Source of the DNA: Actinocorallia herbida
GTDB lineage: Bacteria > Actinomycetota > Actinomycetes > Streptosporangiales > Streptosporangiaceae
NCBI RefSeq assembly: GCF_003751225.1
Contig: NZ_RJKE01000001.1
Coordinates: 8,928,001-8,992,000 of the forward strand
Direction: 5' to 3'
Length of the DNA stretch: 64,000 nucleotides
In this document: piece after piece, positions 45,705 to 54,314 of the stretch
Layout: the number at the start of each line of letters is the position of its first letter
Position numbering within the stretch: position 1 is the stretch's first letter
The notes under the pieces: model-generated
The model's input: the letters and a program-made list of their open reading frames with translations, nothing else
Databases searched by the model: none
Told to the model about the DNA's origin: nothing
Program-made: the position numbers and the translations under genes

Positions 45705-46078
45705 GCCCAGCCCCCACCTCGCCCGCTCCGCACGCGGCCAGGCTCGGCGGGGGCGTGCGGCCTGGCTCGGGTGAGGGTGGCAGGGGGTGGGTGGGGTGCG
45801 GAGGAGGGCCGGGTGGGGGACGAGGGGTGGTCCGGGGATGGGAAGTGGGATGGAGAATGGTCTTAGGGGTGTCTTAAGGAATTGATATGGGGGCGTTAAG
45901 GGGAGGGGATTCGAGGGGGGTGGGATTGGTGGGTGGAAGGGATTTTTAGGCGGCTCTGATGGGTGGGTTAAGAGCGTCTGAAGGATGAAGAAAGGGGGGT
46001 TCCAGGGGCCTAGCATCGCGGTTGCCGCAGCGAATCGGTGCGGCGATTCAGGCAGCGGTGAGCCGTCGAGGAGGCCCC
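45705..46078 (+). other. Non-coding, G-rich spacer between the kinase and LPMO genes
   Basis: This 374-base gap has no convincing gene. From about 45760 to 46016 the plus strand is strongly G-biased with many runs of three to five G, so G-quadruplex formation is possible. It holds two GTCTTA boxes 11 bases apart and further TTAAG boxes (45876, 45895 and 45968 regions). It should contain the LPMO promoter. Confidence 0.6.
45860..45876 (+). promoter_or_regulatory. GTCTTA direct repeat with 11-base spacing
   Basis: GTCTTA is at 45860-45865 and 45871-45876, one helical turn apart. OmpR-type response regulators typically bind such tandem sites. It lies directly downstream of the kinase gene and upstream of the LPMO gene. 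Confidence 0.45.
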
Positions 46079-47095
46079 ATGAACAGGCACGCGAAGTTCT
46101 TTGTCCGAGCTGCCGCGGCGGTGACGGCGGCCGCCGCGCCGGTGGCGCTGAGCGGTGCGCCGGCGTTGGCGCACGGGTCGATGGAGTTCCCGCTGAGCCG
46201 GGTCCTCACGTGCTACCAGGAGAACCCGGAGAACCCGAGTTCGGCGGCGTGCAAGGCTGCGGTCGCGGCGGGCGGCGCCCAGCAGTTCTACGACTGGAAC
46301 GGGGTGCGGATCGGCGACGCCGCGGGACGGCACCGGCAGATCATCCCCGACGGGAAGCTGTGCAGCGCGGGCAACCCGGCCTTCCCCGGGCTCGACCTGG
46401 CCCGGGCGGACTGGCCCGCCACCCAGCTCAAGGCGGGGACGGACTACACCCTCAAGTTCCGGGTGACCGCGATCCACAAGGGCGGCTTCGAGCTGTACAT
46501 CACCAAGAACGGGTACGACGCCGCGAAGCCGCTCACGTGGGCGGACCTGGAGGCCGCGCCGTTCGCGTCGGCCACGAACCCGTCGGCGTCGGGCGGCTAC
46601 TACCAGCTGTCCGGCAAGATCCCCGCGGGCAAGACGGGCCGCCACCTCATCTACGCGATCTGGCAGCGGACCGACAGCCCCGAGGCCTTCTACTCGTGCT
46701 CCGACATCGTCCTCGGCGCCGGAGGCGGCGGCACGACCACCGAGACGGGCGGCGGCACCACCACGGGCGGCGGCACCACGGCCTCCCCCTCGCCGACCGC
46801 GACCTCGAGCACCGGTTCCGGCGCGGGATCGGGCACGGCCTCCCCCACGACCAAGCCCACCAAGACGGGCAAGCCCAAGCCCACGCAGTCGTGCGCGCCC
46901 GCGTCCACCGGGCACGACCACGACCATGGCGTGACCCCGCTCACCGACTCCACCCCGGCCTCCGGCACCTCCGCCCTCGGTCCCGACCCCAAGGGCACCG
47001 CGCTCATGGCCGGTGCCGCGGGCCTCGCCCTCGGCGGTGTCGCTGGCCTCCTGCTCACCGCCCGCCGCCGCAACGCGAGCCACGCGAAGTCCTGA
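46079..47095 (+). CDS. AA10 lytic polysaccharide monooxygenase with C-terminal membrane anchor
   Basis: A 338-residue copper enzyme that cuts chitin or cellulose oxidatively outside the cell. The signal peptide ends at ALA, leaving H32 (HGSMEFPLSR) as the mature first residue; H133 (AIHKGGFELY) completes the histidine brace. The catalytic domain ends near residue 222, followed by a Gly/Thr then Pro/Thr/Lys linker, a HDHDH cluster, and a last hydrophobic helix (MAGAAGLALGGVAGLLL) with a basic tail. There is no LPxTG motif, so it is held by the helix itself. No carbohydrate-binding module is seen. The start ATG has GAGGAGG upstream. Confidence 0.92.
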   Translation: MNRHAKFFVRAAAAVTAAAAPVALSGAPALAHGSMEFPLSRVLTCYQENPENPSSAACKAAVAAGGAQQFYDWNGVRIGDAAGRHRQIIPDGKLCSAGNPAFPGLDLARADWPATQLKAGTDYTLKFRVTAIHKGGFELYITKNGYDAAKPLTWADLEAAPFASATNPSASGGYYQLSGKIPAGKTGRHLIYAIWQRTDSPEAFYSCSDIVLGAGGGGTTTETGGGTTTGGGTTASPSPTATSSTGSGAGSGTASPTTKPTKTGKPKPTQSCAPASTGHDHDHGVTPLTDSTPASGTSALGPDPKGTALMAGAAGLALGGVAGLLLTARRRNASHAKS

Positions 47096-47109
47096 CCGGA
47101 TCACGTCGA

Positions 47110-47163
47110 GTCCGGGCCCTGCCCTCTCGTCACCGCAGCGGGACGAGAGGGCAGGGCCCGGAC
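47110..47163 (+). terminator. 21-bp perfect hairpin after the LPMO gene
   Basis: Positions 47110-47130 and 47143-47163 are perfect inverted repeats with a 12-base loop, 15 bases after the LPMO stop. No T-run. CGTCGAGTCC is repeated on both sides (47104-47113 and 47178-47187), so the unit might also be a repeat element. Confidence 0.7.
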
Positions 47164-47439
47164 CTCCGAGTCCGGCGCGTCGAGTCCTGACCCCGTCGTC
47201 CGCCGCCGGAGGCGGGGTCCTCCCCTCCCGTCCCGTCCGCCCCGGCCGTGCAGGGCCGGTGTGCGAGACGGGGCGGGAGTGATGTGTGGGGCGGCCGGAT
47301 GCGGCTGCGCAGGAGATGGGGTGCGAGAACGTGAATACTTCTTGATAAGAGGGGTATTCCGGGCGGCATCGATCACCTGTTTAACTCCCCCGAAGAGCCT
47401 GCGGCCCCGCGGGAGACCCCCCATGGAACGGAGAGTGGA
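47164..47439 (+). other. Upstream region of the subtilisin-like protease gene
   Basis: No gene is seen in these 276 bases. An AT-rich stretch (47330-47395) has inverted GAATAC (47333-47338) and GTATTC (47354-47359), and is the likely promoter and operator area of the protease gene. Confidence 0.4.
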
Positions 47440-49104
47440 GTGCGCAGCACTCTGGTGAGCACGGCGCTGGTCGGCGTGCTGGCGGTAACGCTGAGCGCGG
47501 TCCCGGCCGAAGCCGAGCCCGTGAAGTCGAAGGAGTACGTCGTCCTCTACGGCGAGGGCGTGACCACGGCGAAGGCGCGCGCGGCGGTCAAGGCCGCCGG
47601 AGGCACGATCGTCGACGAGAACGCGGTGCTCGGCGTCGCCACGGTCACCTCGGACGAGGCCGGCTTCACCGACGCCGTCGCCTCGTCGGGCGCCCTCGAC
47701 GGCGCCGCCGAGAACCGGGCCGTCGGCTACGTGCCGAAGACGCCCCGCGCGGCGAACCCGGCGGAGGACGTCGAGAAGGTCCGCGGGACGGGCAAGTCCC
47801 CGAAGGCCAAGGGCAAGTCCGAGCCCCTGGACAACCTCCAGTGGGACATGGCGCAGATCGACGCGGCGGCCGCCCACAAGGTCACCAAGGGCAGCAAGGA
47901 CGTCCTCGTCGGCATCATGGACACCGGCGTCGACGCCTACCACCCGGACATCCGGCCGAACTTCGACTTCAAGCTCAGCCGGAACTTCACCGTGGACCTG
48001 CCCGCCGACGCCAACGGCACCGAGATCGACGGCGCCTGCGCCGACGACCCCGACGGCTCCTGCGAGGACCCCGCGACGGTCGACGAGAACGAGCACGGCA
48101 CGCACGTCGCGTCCACCATCGCGTCCCCGAGCAACGGCGAGGGCATCGCGGGTGTCGCGCCGAACGTCCGGATCGTCAACCTGCGCACCGGCCAGGACTC
48201 CGGCTACTTCTTCCTCAAGCCGACCCTCGACGCGCTCGCCTACGCCGCGGACAACGGCGTCGACGTCGTGAACATGTCGTACTACGTGGACCCCTGGCTC
48301 TGGAACTGCTCGGCGAACCCCGCCGACAGCGCGGACGAGCAGGAGCAGCAGCGCGTCATCGTCCGGGCCGCCAACCGCGCGCTGAACTACGCGCACCGCA
48401 AGGGCGTGACGCTCGTGGCCGCGGCGGGCAACGACCTCGTCGACTACACCAAGACGAACGAGGACTCCGGCCCCGACTACGCGACGTTCCCCGGCCAGCA
48501 GCCGCGGCCGCGCGAGGTCCCGGCCTCGTGCGTGTCGATCCCCTCCGAGGGCGACCATGTCATCCCCGTCTCCTCGACCGGGATCTCCGAGCGCAAGGCG
48601 TACTACTCCAGCTTCGGCAAGGGCTATGTCGCCGTGGCGGCGCCGGGCGGCGACAAGGTCGACACCGCCGACAAGCACGTGGACGACGCCGTGGGCATCT
48701 GGGCCGCTTACCCCGAGAGCGTCGGGCGCGCGTCCGGCTCCATCGCGGCGGACGGGACCCCGACCGTGCCGTGGGTCGTCAAGCAGGGCGACGCCTACTA
48801 CCAGTCCCTCCAGGGCACCTCGATGGCCTCGCCGCACGCGGCGGGCGTCGCGGCCCTGATCGTCAGCCGGTACGGCAAGCGCGACAGGGCGAACGGCGGC
48901 CTCACCTACAGCCCCGACCTCGTGGAGGCCCGCCTGCGCCGCACGGCGGTCCCGCACCCCTGCCCGGCCCCCGCGACCTTCACCTACGAGTGGTACACCC
49001 GCGGCGGAGCCCTCAGCACGTCCACCCAGACGTGTGAAGGCTCCCGCTCCAACAACGGCTTCTACGGCAACGGCATCATCAACGCCTTCCGCGCCGTGAA
49101 GTAA
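47440..49104 (+). CDS. S8 family subtilisin-like serine protease, secreted
   Basis: A 554-residue exported protease. A signal peptide of about 25 residues (ending AEA) is followed by an I9-type inhibitor-like propeptide (YVVLYGEGVTTAKARAAVKA) and the catalytic domain. The triad is D161 (IMDTGVD), H219 (EHGTHVAS) and S461 (GTSMASPH). A Cys-containing tail (from about 505) ends the protein, possibly stabilised by a disulfide. The GTG start at 47440 sits in a purine-rich GGAGAGTGGA context. Single gene between two strong hairpins. Confidence 0.94.
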   Translation: MRSTLVSTALVGVLAVTLSAVPAEAEPVKSKEYVVLYGEGVTTAKARAAVKAAGGTIVDENAVLGVATVTSDEAGFTDAVASSGALDGAAENRAVGYVPKTPRAANPAEDVEKVRGTGKSPKAKGKSEPLDNLQWDMAQIDAAAAHKVTKGSKDVLVGIMDTGVDAYHPDIRPNFDFKLSRNFTVDLPADANGTEIDGACADDPDGSCEDPATVDENEHGTHVASTIASPSNGEGIAGVAPNVRIVNLRTGQDSGYFFLKPTLDALAYAADNGVDVVNMSYYVDPWLWNCSANPADSADEQEQQRVIVRAANRALNYAHRKGVTLVAAAGNDLVDYTKTNEDSGPDYATFPGQQPRPREVPASCVSIPSEGDHVIPVSSTGISERKAYYSSFGKGYVAVAAPGGDKVDTADKHVDDAVGIWAAYPESVGRASGSIAADGTPTVPWVVKQGDAYYQSLQGTSMASPHAAGVAALIVSRYGKRDRANGGLTYSPDLVEARLRRTAVPHPCPAPATFTYEWYTRGGALSTSTQTCEGSRSNNGFYGNGIINAFRAVK

Positions 49105-49115
49105 CCGACCCTACG

Positions 49116-49151
49116 AAGGCGCCCGGCCGTCGGTGTACGGCCGGGCGCCTT
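49116..49151 (+). terminator. 15-bp perfect terminator hairpin
   Basis: Positions 49116-49130 and 49137-49151 pair perfectly around a 6-base loop, 11 bases after the protease stop; the 3' arm ends in CCTT. Confidence 0.8.
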
Positions 49152-49218
49152 ATGCAGTCCCCAGAACGTGCGCAGGGGCCGTCCGCTCTTCCGCACGCGA
49201 TCCGGACGGGAGTCGCCG

Positions 49219-50445
49219 ATGTCCGACGAGCAGATCGACCTGCTGTTCCACGCGGCGGTGGAACTCCAGCAGCGCGGGATGTGGGAGCAGGCGCTCACCC
49301 AGCAGCGCGAGGCCGAGGGACTGCTGCGCGGGCAGCCTTCCGGTGCCCGCCGCGACGAGCGGCTCGCCGCGCTCCTGTACGGGACGGGCGGGTCGCTGAA
49401 CGCGCTCGGCCGCCACGCGGAGTCCGCCGGGGTGCTCGAGGAGAGCCTGGCGCGCTACACCGAGCTGGGCGCCGCGCCCACGCTGATCGCGGACGTGCGG
49501 ATGCGCCGGGCGGTCGCGCTCGCGGCCACCGGGCGGGGCGCATCGGCGGTCATCGAGGCCGACGCCGCGGTCCGCACCCACCTCGACGTCGGCCGGCCGT
49601 CCGATCTCGCCCGGGTCCTCCAGCTCAACGCCGATGTCCTGGCCGACCACGGCGATCCCGACCTCGCCGTCGCGTCCGCCGACAGGTGCCTGAGGATCCT
49701 GCTCCAGCCGGGCCGGCCCGGCGCGGCCGACGCGCGGTACCTGTTCCTCGCCGCGCGCCGCGCCTCGGACCTGCACGCCGCTGCGGGCCGCCCCGACCCG
49801 GCCCTCGCCGCCGCCGAGATCGCCTGGACCTCCGGGCGCGAACAAGGATTCGCGATGCCCTCCGACGGGCTGCGCATGGTCGTCCGGCTGCGGGAGTCCG
49901 GCGACCTGAGGACCGCGGACCGCTTCCTCAAGGAGCTCCGCGGCCTTGTCCCCGATGCGGACCCCGCTTCTTACCCGACGCCCGAGCCGTCCGTCACGCT
50001 CGCGCAGGCGATGGCCGCCACGGGTGCCACCGGAGTGCCCGCTCTCGACCCGCGTGACGCCGAAGCACCCTTCGTTCCGTCCCAGCGCAGCGCAGCGCCC
50101 TTCCTTGCGACGGCCCACGCGACCGCCCTCTCGGCGGTTTGCCTTAGCGCCCTCCCGGAGGACGTCCCCCACGGTGTCCGCCTCGGCCTGGAAGCCCACT
50201 ACCTCTTCGCCTACGCCTCCGAGGCGCAGGATTCCGACCTGCGCTACCGGTTCGTCACGCACGGAGCCCTGTGGGCGCGGGTGCTCCTGGCCCTCACCCT
50301 CGCCCTGCGGCCTGGCGACCCCGCTCTCGCCGACGACCTCACCGGGTGGGCGCGGGCCGTCGTGGCCCGACTGCCGCCGACCACCGCGGAGGCCGTCGAG
50401 ATCATCGCCGCCTGGATCCCCTTCCTGGACGCCCAGGACGCCTGA
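49219..50445 (+). CDS. TPR-like helical-repeat protein
   Basis: A 408-residue cytoplasmic protein made of helix pairs (LFHAAVELQQRGMWEQALTQ; ALLYGTGGSLNALGRHAESA; ADARYLFLAARRASDLHAAA). The pattern is TPR-like, which suggests protein binding. No catalytic domain is seen. ATG 49219 follows GGACGGGAGTC. The partner is unknown; it stands alone between a terminator and the minus-strand MazF-like gene. Confidence 0.75.
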   Translation: MSDEQIDLLFHAAVELQQRGMWEQALTQQREAEGLLRGQPSGARRDERLAALLYGTGGSLNALGRHAESAGVLEESLARYTELGAAPTLIADVRMRRAVALAATGRGASAVIEADAAVRTHLDVGRPSDLARVLQLNADVLADHGDPDLAVASADRCLRILLQPGRPGAADARYLFLAARRASDLHAAAGRPDPALAAAEIAWTSGREQGFAMPSDGLRMVVRLRESGDLRTADRFLKELRGLVPDADPASYPTPEPSVTLAQAMAATGATGVPALDPRDAEAPFVPSQRSAAPFLATAHATALSAVCLSALPEDVPHGVRLGLEAHYLFAYASEAQDSDLRYRFVTHGALWARVLLALTLALRPGDPALADDLTGWARAVVARLPPTTAEAVEIIAAWIPFLDAQDA

Positions 50446-50453
50446 GAATCGCG

Positions 50454-50969
50454 TCAGGCGGGGTGGACACGGCGGACCCGCGACCAGATCCTCGCGGGCA
50501 CCGCTCCGGCATGACGCCGCATGCGCCCGGCGTCGAACGTGCGCTGCTCGCGCAGTTCCAGCCAGCTGTCGCGGTTCGCGCCGGTCGGATCGTCGATGAT
50601 CCCGGCGGGGAGGCGCAGGCAGTCCGCACGGCCGCTGCGGTCCTTGCTCGTGATCTTCAACGCGGTGACGCGGCGGCCCGTCACGTCCAGGACGAGGCAC
50701 GGCCGGTCCTTGCTCGCGCGGCTGTCCTCGTACGGAATGTCCGCCCACCAGACCTGGCCCGGCCTCGGCCCTTCCGCACCGGGTTCCGGGTGCCCCCTGC
50801 GCCGCTCCGACGCGGTCCCGGACACCTTCTCGACCACGGCGTACACGAGGCCGACCAGGAACAGGAGCAGGAACAGGGAGGTGAGACCCCCCGACACGTC
50901 ACCCGTCACGATGATGCCGACGACGCAGAGAACGACGACGACCAGCATCGCCACGCGCAGAATCTTCAA
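50454..50969 (-). CDS. Membrane-anchored PemK/MazF-like protein
   Basis: A 171-residue protein. Residues 1-46 form two membrane helices (VAMLVVVVLCVVGIIV; SLFLLLFLVGLVYAVV), then a short charged linker and a PemK/MazF-type barrel from about 68: PGQVWWADIPYEDSRASKDRP, CLVLDV and TSKDRSGRADCLRL (in part). MazF toxins cut RNA, with a conserved R after the first strand; here the likely equivalent is in KDRPCLVL. There is no antitoxin gene on either side. The domain probably faces the cytoplasm. An RNase held at the membrane or a non-toxic relative are both possible. Confidence 0.82.
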   Translation of the reverse strand: MKILRVAMLVVVVLCVVGIIVTGDVSGGLTSLFLLLFLVGLVYAVVEKVSGTASERRRGHPEPGAEGPRPGQVWWADIPYEDSRASKDRPCLVLDVTGRRVTALKITSKDRSGRADCLRLPAGIIDDPTGANRDSWLELREQRTFDAGRMRRHAGAVPARIWSRVRRVHPA

Positions 50970-51036
50970 GCGCAGACCCTTCGAGACCTTCCCGGACCGG
51001 CGACCCGGAAGAACATCCGATTGAACCCGGTGGACA

Positions 51037-51077
51037 CGACGGGCGAAAGAGAAGATCCCCCTCCGCTTCGCCCGTCG
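51037..51077 (-). terminator. Terminator hairpin after zwf
   Basis: CGACGGGCGAA (51037-51047) pairs with TTCGCCCGTCG (51067-51077), 11 bp with a 19-base loop, 14 bases beyond the minus-strand zwf stop. Confidence 0.55.
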
Positions 51078-51090
51078 CGGCCGTCGCCGG

Positions 51091-52464
51091 TCAGTCGAAG
51101 GTCGTGGAGATGGGGTGCCAGCCGTCGGGGACCAGGGCGGAGCCGGCCTCGGGGCCCCAGGTGCCCTTGGCGTAGGGGAGAGGCTGAGACGGATCGTCGA
51201 GGAGCGGCTGGACGATGCGCCAGGATTCCTCGGCGAGGTCGAAGCGGACGAACCGGCGCGGGTCGCCCGTGACGGCGTCGGTGAGGATGCGCTGGTAGGC
51301 CGCCTCCATGGGGCCGAGGGCCTTGGTGAAGTCGACGTGCAGGGGGATCCGGCGGGTCGAGTCGGCGCCGGGCTCCTTGGCCAGGACGTCGAGGGTGATG
51401 CCCGCGTCGGGCTGGATGCGGAACCTGATCAGGTTCGGCTGGAGGTCCCCGTCGAAAAGGTGGACGGGCGGGGCGGCGAGTTCGGCGACGACCTCGAGAT
51501 CGGTCTCCGGCAGCGCCTTGCCCGAACGGAGGTAGAAGGGCACGCCCGCCCAGCGCCAGTTGTCGATGAACAGGCGCATCGCCACATACGTCTCGGTGGT
51601 CGAGCCCTCCTGAACGCCCTCGGTGTCGAGGTAGCCCTCGTACTGTCCGCGCACCACATCGTCGGGTCCGGGCGATCGGACCGCGCGCAGGACCCGCCAC
51701 TTCTCGTCGATGAACGCGCGCGCGTCCCGTGACGGCGGCGCGTCCATCGCCAGGATCGCGAGGATCTGGAGGAGGTGGTTCTGGACGACGTCGCGGATCG
51801 TCCCGTTGGCGTCGTAGAACGAGCCGCGGTCGGACACGTCGAAGTCCTCGGCCATGGTGATCTGCACGTTCCGGACGACCGTGCGGTTCCAGATCGGCTC
51901 GAGGAACATGTTGCCGAAGCGGAAGACCAGGAGGTCCTCGATGGGCTCCTTGCCGAGGAAGTGGTCGACGCGGCGCAGGTGGTCCTCGTCGAAGTGGCGG
52001 AGCATCTCGAGATTGAGCGCCTTCGCCGACTCCAGGTCGTGGCCGAACGGCTTCTCCACGACGAGCCGCGCGTTCTCGTTCAGCCCTTCCGCGGCGAGCC
52101 CCTCGGCGACGGTCGCGAAGAGCGCGGGCGGAATCGCCAGGTAGTGGGTGACGAATCCGGCGCCCGCGACGGCCTCGCGGACCGCCGTGAACGTCGCCGG
52201 GTCGGCGTAGTCGCCCGAGATGAGCTGAAGATTCCCGGCGAACTTCGCGAACGCGGCGTCGTCCACCTCGCTGCCGCAGGCGCCGCGTGCCCGCGCGAGC
52301 AGCGCGTCGAGATCGAGATCGGTCTTCGCGACCCCGATGATGGGCAGGTCGAGCACGCCGTTGGCGGTCAGCCGGTAGAGCGCGGGCAGCAGCATCTTGA
52401 AAGCGAGGTTGCCCGTGATGCCGAACAGGACGAGCGCTTGCGCCCGCTGCGGAGCCTCCGTCAT
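51091..52464 (-). CDS. zwf: Glucose-6-phosphate dehydrogenase
   Basis: Zwf makes 6-phosphogluconolactone and NADPH at the entry of the pentose phosphate pathway. The substrate signature RVDHFLGKE is intact. The nucleotide motif reads [18 protein letters not shown], where most family members have GASGDLA. At 457 residues it is slightly short. The ATG at 52464 overlaps the pgi stop (ATGA), so it is coupled to pgi. No opcA, tal or tkt is adjacent, which suggests this is a second, non-standard copy, as inference. Confidence 0.94.
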   Translation of the reverse strand: MTEAPQRAQALVLFGITGNLAFKMLLPALYRLTANGVLDLPIIGVAKTDLDLDALLARARGACGSEVDDAAFAKFAGNLQLISGDYADPATFTAVREAVAGAGFVTHYLAIPPALFATVAEGLAAEGLNENARLVVEKPFGHDLESAKALNLEMLRHFDEDHLRRVDHFLGKEPIEDLLVFRFGNMFLEPIWNRTVVRNVQITMAEDFDVSDRGSFYDANGTIRDVVQNHLLQILAILAMDAPPSRDARAFIDEKWRVLRAVRSPGPDDVVRGQYEGYLDTEGVQEGSTTETYVAMRLFIDNWRWAGVPFYLRSGKALPETDLEVVAELAAPPVHLFDGDLQPNLIRFRIQPDAGITLDVLAKEPGADSTRRIPLHVDFTKALGPMEAAYQRILTDAVTGDPRRFVRFDLAEESWRIVQPLLDDPSQPLPYAKGTWGPEAGSALVPDGWHPISTTFD

Positions 52465-54092
52465 ACCCGTCGCCCCCTTAGCGCGCGGTAGCGACGGACA
52501 AGGCTCTCGGTGGAGGCGTCCGCGAAATCGCCGGGCGGTTCCTCCGACGTCAGCGCGGGCTCCAGGCCGAGCGCCATCTTCTTGCCGAGCTCGACGCCCC
52601 ACTGGTCGAACGAGTCGATGCCCCAGATGACGCCTTCGACGAACACGACATGCTCGTACAGGGCGACGAGTTCCCCCAGGACGCGCGGGGTCAGCTTCGG
52701 CGCGAGGATCGTCGACGTCGGGCGGTTCCCCGGCATCACCTTGTGCGGCACGATCTCGGGCGGTGTCCCCTCGGCGGCGATCTCCGCCGCGGTCTTGCCG
52801 AACGCCAGCGCCGACGTCTGGGCCAGCAGGTTCGCGGTCAGGATGTCGTGCATGCCCGCCTGGTCGGCGAACGGCTCGGCGAACCCGATGAAGTCGGCCG
52901 GAACCAGCCGGGTGCCCTGGTGCAGCAGCTGGTAGAACGCGTGCTGCCCGTTCGTGCCGGGTTCGCCCCAGAAGATCTCGCCGGTGTCGACCTCCACAGG
53001 GCTCCCGTCCGCCTTCACGGACTTGCCATTGGACTCCATGGTGAGCTGCTGAAGGTAAGCCGGGAACCTGTGCAGCCGCTGCGCGTACGGAAGGACGGCC
53101 CTGGTCTGCGCGCCGAAGAAGTCGGTGTACCAGATGCCGAGCATCCCCATCAGGACCGGCATGTTCTTCTCGAACGGGGTCGTGCGGAAGTGCTCGTCGA
53201 TCGTGTGGAAGCCGTCGAGCATCTCGCGGAAGCGCGCCGGGCCGATCGCCACCATCAGCGACAGCCCGATGGCGCCGTCGTAGGAGTAGCGGCCGCCTAC
53301 CCAGTCCCAGAAGCCGAACATGTTCGCGGTGTCGATACCGAATTCCGCGACCTTCTCCGCGTTGGTCGACACCGCAGCGAAGTGCTTGCCTACCGCGTCC
53401 TCACCGAGCGCGTCGACGAGCCAGCTCCGCGCCACCCTGGCGTTCGTGAGCGTCTCGATCGTGGTGAACGTCTTGGAGCTGACCACGAACAGCGTCGTCG
53501 CCGGGTCGAGGCCGCGCAGCTTCCCGTCGAGGTCGGCGGGGTCGATGTTCGAGACGAACCGGGCGGTGATGCCCGCGTCCGCGTAGTCCAGGAGCGCCTC
53601 GTACGCCATCGCCGGCCCGAGGTCGGACCCGCCGATCCCGATGTTGACGACCGTCGCGATCGGCTCCCCCGTCGCGCCCCGCCACTCCTTCGACCGGATC
53701 TTCTCCGCGAAGGCCCCCATCTTGTCCAGCACCTCGTGCACATCGGCGACGACGTCCTGCCCGTCGACGTGCAGGGAGGCGTCCGCGGGCAGCCGCAGCG
53801 CGGTGTGCAGCACCGCGCGGTCCTCACTGACGTTGATGTGCTCCCCGCTGAACATCCGCTCGACGGCGTCCCGCAGCCCCGCCTTCTCCGCGAGCGCCAC
53901 GAGCAGCCCGACCGTCTCGTCGGTGACCCGGTGCTTGGAGTAGTCGAGGAACAGATCCCCCGCCTGCACCCCCATCCGCGCCACCCGCCCGGGATCCTCC
54001 GCGAACAGCTCCCTGAGGGTCCTGCCTTCCACCTCCCCGAAGTGCTTCCGCAGCCCCTCCCACTCCACACCCCGCACAACCTCGCCGCCCAC
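52461..54092 (-). CDS. pgi: Glucose-6-phosphate isomerase
   Basis: Pgi interconverts glucose 6-phosphate and fructose 6-phosphate in the cytoplasm. The signatures [24 protein letters not shown] and [18 protein letters not shown] are intact, and length (543) is normal. The GTG start at 54092 has GAGGGGAG 6 bases upstream; the longer frame to 54128 is less likely. Coupling with zwf lets one transcript shift glucose 6-phosphate between glycolysis and the pentose phosphate pathway. It is divergent from the NBR1-like gene. Confidence 0.96.
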   Translation of the reverse strand: MGGEVVRGVEWEGLRKHFGEVEGRTLRELFAEDPGRVARMGVQAGDLFLDYSKHRVTDETVGLLVALAEKAGLRDAVERMFSGEHINVSEDRAVLHTALRLPADASLHVDGQDVVADVHEVLDKMGAFAEKIRSKEWRGATGEPIATVVNIGIGGSDLGPAMAYEALLDYADAGITARFVSNIDPADLDGKLRGLDPATTLFVVSSKTFTTIETLTNARVARSWLVDALGEDAVGKHFAAVSTNAEKVAEFGIDTANMFGFWDWVGGRYSYDGAIGLSLMVAIGPARFREMLDGFHTIDEHFRTTPFEKNMPVLMGMLGIWYTDFFGAQTRAVLPYAQRLHRFPAYLQQLTMESNGKSVKADGSPVEVDTGEIFWGEPGTNGQHAFYQLLHQGTRLVPADFIGFAEPFADQAGMHDILTANLLAQTSALAFGKTAAEIAAEGTPPEIVPHKVMPGNRPTSTILAPKLTPRVLGELVALYEHVVFVEGVIWGIDSFDQWGVELGKKMALGLEPALTSEEPPGDFADASTESLVRRYRALRGRRV

Positions 54093-54314
54093 GGCTCTCC
54101 CCTCACCGGTCGTCCGGCCACCGCACACCCGCGATGCCCCTCCCGCGATGATCCCCTACCCACCTGCCCCGAAGCACCGCCTCCCGCCCACGAACTGTGC
54201 CCGACATCTCCCCTCGGCCGGGCCCCAGCGGGCTGCCCTGGTGTCCCACTCGTCCTCAACGGTCGGTTCCGGTGTGAGTTGAGGGAAGACCCGAAGTGCT
54301 GTTAGCTTCGTCCG

